In this document: piece by piece, positions 24,096-25,941 of the stretch | Position numbering within the stretch: the first letter of the stretch is position 1 | Layout: each line of letters opens with the position of its first letter | Assembly (NCBI GenBank): GCA_020634315.1 | Contig: JACKBV010000045.1 | Location: 1-25,941, forward strand | Length of the DNA stretch: 25,941 nucleotides | Direction of reading: 5' to 3' | Source: Ardenticatenaceae bacterium | Lineage (GTDB): Bacteria > Chloroflexota > Anaerolineae > Promineifilales > Promineifilaceae | Notes under the pieces: model-generated | Database searches by the model: none | Seen by the model: only the letters and a program-made list of their open reading frames with translations | What the model was told of the DNA's origin: nothing | Position numbers and translations under genes: made by a program

Positions 24096-24899
24096 ATGAA
24101 TATCTACAAGCATGAATTCAAAATGAATGTGCGATCCGTCATCACCTGGTCGGTGTCGCTCACGCTGCTGCTGTTGGTGTTTATGTCCATCTTCACTTCG
24201 TTTGCCAAAGATGCAGAGCTGTTAACCAAAACATTAGCGCAGATGCCAGAGCAGTTGTTGGTCGCCTTTGGCCTGACCGGGTTAGACCTGTCAACGGTGT
24301 TGGGTTATTACAGTTTCATCTTTCTCTTTTGCCAGATTTGCCTGGCGATTCAAGCGGCCAATTATGGATTTTCGTTGGTTTCGGTGGAAGAGCGGGACAT
24401 GACGGCCGATTTTCTGTTGGCGAAACCGGTCAGTCGCACGCATATCTTAACCAGCAAGCTGCTGGCCGCTTTGACCAGCCTGACGATCACCAATTTGGTG
24501 GTGTGGGCGGCCAGCTTTGTCTGTATTAATTTGTTCAGAGATGGCCGGACATATGACACAAAAATACTGTTCATGCTGCTGCTCAGCATTGTTGTGTTTC
24601 AACTGTTTTTCTTGAGCGTCGGCATTTTTGTTTCCTTGCTGATGAAGCGGGTGCGCAGTGTGACATCTGCCTCGATGGCGCTGGCGTTTGGTATGTATAT
24701 TTTGAGCGCGTTCGGCGGCATGTTGGGTGGAGACAGCCTGGATGTCATTACCCCGTTTAAGCATTTTGAGCCGAAGTATATTGTGGCAAATGGCGCTTAT
24801 GACACGCCGTTGGTGTTGTTGAATGTGGCTGTGATTGTGCTTGCTGTCGTGGGCAGTTATGTGCTGTATGGAAGACGGAATATTCATACGGCCGTATAA
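24096..24899 (+). CDS. ABC-2 type transporter permease (first)
   Basis: The 267-residue membrane protein has about six hydrophobic segments: near 17-35, 68-92, 120-140, 150-175, 183-205 and 238-258. Between segments two and three is the cytoplasmic stretch VEERDMTADFLLAKPVSRTHI, where such permeases contact the ATPase coupling surface. It starts MNIYKHEFKMNVRS, as in the second permease (MNIFLRELRANVKS), so the two are paralogues that likely form a heterodimer. AAGGGGG precedes the ATG. The iterated palindrome ACGGCCGT (24888-24895) lies over the last codons, reaching to one base before the TAA stop. It is the second gene of a three-gene operon. Confidence 0.9.
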   Translation: MNIYKHEFKMNVRSVITWSVSLTLLLLVFMSIFTSFAKDAELLTKTLAQMPEQLLVAFGLTGLDLSTVLGYYSFIFLFCQICLAIQAANYGFSLVSVEERDMTADFLLAKPVSRTHILTSKLLAALTSLTITNLVVWAASFVCINLFRDGRTYDTKILFMLLLSIVVFQLFFLSVGIFVSLLMKRVRSVTSASMALAFGMYILSAFGGMLGGDSLDVITPFKHFEPKYIVANGAYDTPLVLLNVAVIVLAVVGSYVLYGRRNIHTAV

Positions 24900-24908
24900 G
24901 GAGACGAC

Positions 24909-25703
24909 ATGAACATCTTCCTGCGAGAATTGAGAGCAAATGTCAAGTCGCTGCTGATTTGGAGTGTAATCGTCGCCCTGTTCGTCGTTGTGGGGTTCTC
25001 TAAATTTTCTGCCTATGAAGGCAACCCGGAGTTGTTGGCGATTTTAGATGACCTGCCCGCGGCCATGGTGGAAGCCATGAACCTGCGTGCCTTTAATTTG
25101 ACGACAATTACCGGCTTTTATGGTGTGATGATCACCTACTTTGCGCTGATTTTGTCTATTGCGGCCGCCATGTGGGGCAGCGATATTATCACGAAAGAGG
25201 AGCGGGATAGGACGGTAGAGTTTGCACTGACACTGCCGGTGACGCGCAGCCAATTGATTACCGGAAAGACCCTGGCGGCGGTTGTAGATAGCATTGCGCT
25301 GTTGTTGGTGACGTGGGGCGCTGTGTTGGCAAATGCGACAGCTTATCAAACCGATGCGCAATTTTACAAGTTTGTGTCGTTGTCGATGCTGGCGCTGTTT
25401 ATCATGCAGTTGATTTTCCTGGCGATTGGCATTTTCTTGGGATGTGCGATGACCCATTATAAACGGGCCAGTTCGCTGGCCGTGTCCCTTTTGCTGGGCA
25501 CTTACTTCCTCTCGATTGTTTCGGGACTGGATAAGAACCTGGAGTTTTTGAAATATTTCTCGCCATTCAAGTATTTTGACGCCGGTGTGCTGCTGCATGA
25601 GTCGAGGCTTGAGATGCCATATGTCTGGTTGTCGGCGGGAATTATTCTCGTGGCTATGGTTGGGGCGTATGTTTCATATGCCAGACGGGATTTGTACATT
25701 TAG
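24909..25703 (+). CDS. ABC-2 type transporter permease (second)
   Basis: The 264-residue membrane protein is a paralogue of the preceding one, with about six hydrophobic segments (near 16-33, 66-92, 120-142, 150-172, 178-202, 236-256). It has the shared loop KEERDRTVEFALTLPVTRSQ between segments two and three. AAGGAG lies 7 nt before the ATG and only 9 bases separate it from the first permease, so the three exporter genes are cotranscribed. With the ATPase it forms a heteromeric exporter of unknown cargo; export of a peptide, drug or lipid would be usual for the class. No terminator is seen after it, and the next gene begins after 28 bases on the same strand. Confidence 0.9.
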   Translation: MNIFLRELRANVKSLLIWSVIVALFVVVGFSKFSAYEGNPELLAILDDLPAAMVEAMNLRAFNLTTITGFYGVMITYFALILSIAAAMWGSDIITKEERDRTVEFALTLPVTRSQLITGKTLAAVVDSIALLLVTWGAVLANATAYQTDAQFYKFVSLSMLALFIMQLIFLAIGIFLGCAMTHYKRASSLAVSLLLGTYFLSIVSGLDKNLEFLKYFSPFKYFDAGVLLHESRLEMPYVWLSAGIILVAMVGAYVSYARRDLYI

Positions 25704-25731
25704 GGTGATTTGTAAATAGACGGGGCTGCGT

Positions 25732-25941
25732 TTGGCTACTTTTCGTTTTTATGGGGATTTGAATGATTTTTTGCCGATAGAGAAGCGGGATGTCGATTTT
25801 GCTTATCCGTTTACGGAGCCGCAATCGGTGAAGCATTTAATTGAGGCGGCTGGGGTGCCCCATCCGGAGGTGGAGCTAATCCTGGTGAATGGCTTACCGG
25901 TGGATTTTGGGTATATGGTGCAGGCAGGGGATGCGGTAGCC
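25732..25941 (+). CDS. Mut7-C type protein, N-terminal ubiquitin-like domain (cut by the window edge)
   Basis: The frame is open for 70 codons to the last base. It begins TTG (25732) with ATFRFYGDLNDFLP, then SVKHLIEAAGVPHPEVELIL (32-51), VNG, VDFGY and AGDAVA. This matches the ubiquitin-like N-terminal half (PF14451 type) of proteins that carry a C-terminal Mut7-C PIN-like RNase domain; that half lies beyond the window. An in-frame TAG at 25717 rules out an earlier start except CTG at 25726, and no ATG occurs before codon 62, so a TTG start is likely. The only possible ribosome site is a weak GGGG at 25722-25725. It may be transcribed with the exporter genes, but there is no functional link that I know of. 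Confidence 0.78.
   Translation, partial: MATFRFYGDLNDFLPIEKRDVDFAYPFTEPQSVKHLIEAAGVPHPEVELILVNGLPVDFGYMVQAGDAVA

Larger units (their letters stand above)
713..24895. repeat. highly iterated palindrome ACGGCCGT (about 33 exact copies across the window)
   Basis: Copies read by eye begin at 713, 1480, 1692, 3108, 3546, 4145, 5813, 6101, 6965, 7039, 8179, 8413, 8785, 9101, 9335, 12004, 12340, 12768, 13057, 13575, 14487, 14624, 15044, 15153, 16716, 18883, 20066, 20501, 21128, 21559, 22458, 22607 and 24888. About eight further sites keep CGGCCGT with another first base (for example near 3204, 6032, 7623, 14069). Copies lie in genes on both strands, in all reading phases, and between genes. They are sparse in the nuo genes (one in nuoI, one in nuoCD, none in nuoB). 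The usual extended form is AACGGCCGTTTCC. Confidence 0.93.

Noticed and set aside
23208..25703. bacteriocin or lantibiotic biosynthesis locus
   Set aside because: Only the exporter is present. I see no precursor peptide or modifying enzyme in the flanks.
1..25941. defence island, prophage or integrative element
   Set aside because: No integrase, transposase, toxin-antitoxin pair, nuclease-helicase cassette or tRNA-flanked boundary was found. Most genes are housekeeping or enzymatic.

Overview
The window looks like a chromosomal segment from a member of the Chloroflexota, probably near Anaerolineae. This is an inference from gene content: NBR1-type Ig domains in glycosidase-like proteins, a Mut7-C/ubiquitin-like protein, an ABC-class ATPase (COG3044 type), and a NuoB/NuoCD/NuoI group. 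No rRNA or other marker gene is present to confirm it. There are 18 complete or frameshifted protein genes and one gene cut by the right edge. I see no tRNA, rRNA, CRISPR array, insertion sequence or phage gene.

Layout. (1) 61-2321, minus: a flavin disulfide oxidoreductase translationally coupled to a TVP38/VTT membrane protein. Upstream lies a gene-free stretch with short interspersed repeats (2322-2783). (2) 2784-8528: a lipid-handling neighbourhood with two patatin-like hydrolases, two SCP2 lipid-carrier domain proteins, a PlsC-type acyltransferase carrying a frameshift, and an extended SDR. A 21-bp tandem repeat lies directly after the second patatin gene and in its reading frame (5526-5810). 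(3) 8737-13403, plus: two large proteins built from NBR1-like Ig domains. One ends in a possible lysozyme/chitosanase-like domain. The other combines two TIM-barrel glycosidase-like domains with a C39-like peptidase domain and carries a frameshift. (4) 13414-15127, minus: a frameshifted ABC-class ATPase. (5) 15201-19878, minus: a likely operon iscX-nuoB-nuoCD-nuoI-mrp, with a good promoter at 19997-20025 and a strong terminator at 15134-15171. (6) 20155-23056: a membrane-anchored helix-hairpin-helix protein diverging from tex, which looks leaderless. (7) 23208-25703, plus: an ABC-2 exporter (one ATPase, two paralogous permeases). (8) 25732 to the right edge: the 5' part of a Mut7-C type protein.

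The most striking signal is not a gene. The perfect palindrome ACGGCCGT occurs about 33 times in 25.9 kb, where chance would give fewer than one. It lies inside genes on both strands, in promoters, over a stop codon and at the centre of a terminator. Its flanks are oriented: TTTCC follows it on the plus strand eight times against one clear case of the mirror form, whatever the direction of the gene. It behaves like a highly iterated genome-wide element, comparable in kind to cyanobacterial HIP1.

Other points of interest are an apparent Fe-S maturation and complex I operon whose Mrp ATPase lacks the usual CxxC loop, the heptad-coding minisatellite, and three frameshifts in otherwise intact genes. 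Two of the three are at homopolymers, so assembly error must be excluded before they are read as biology.
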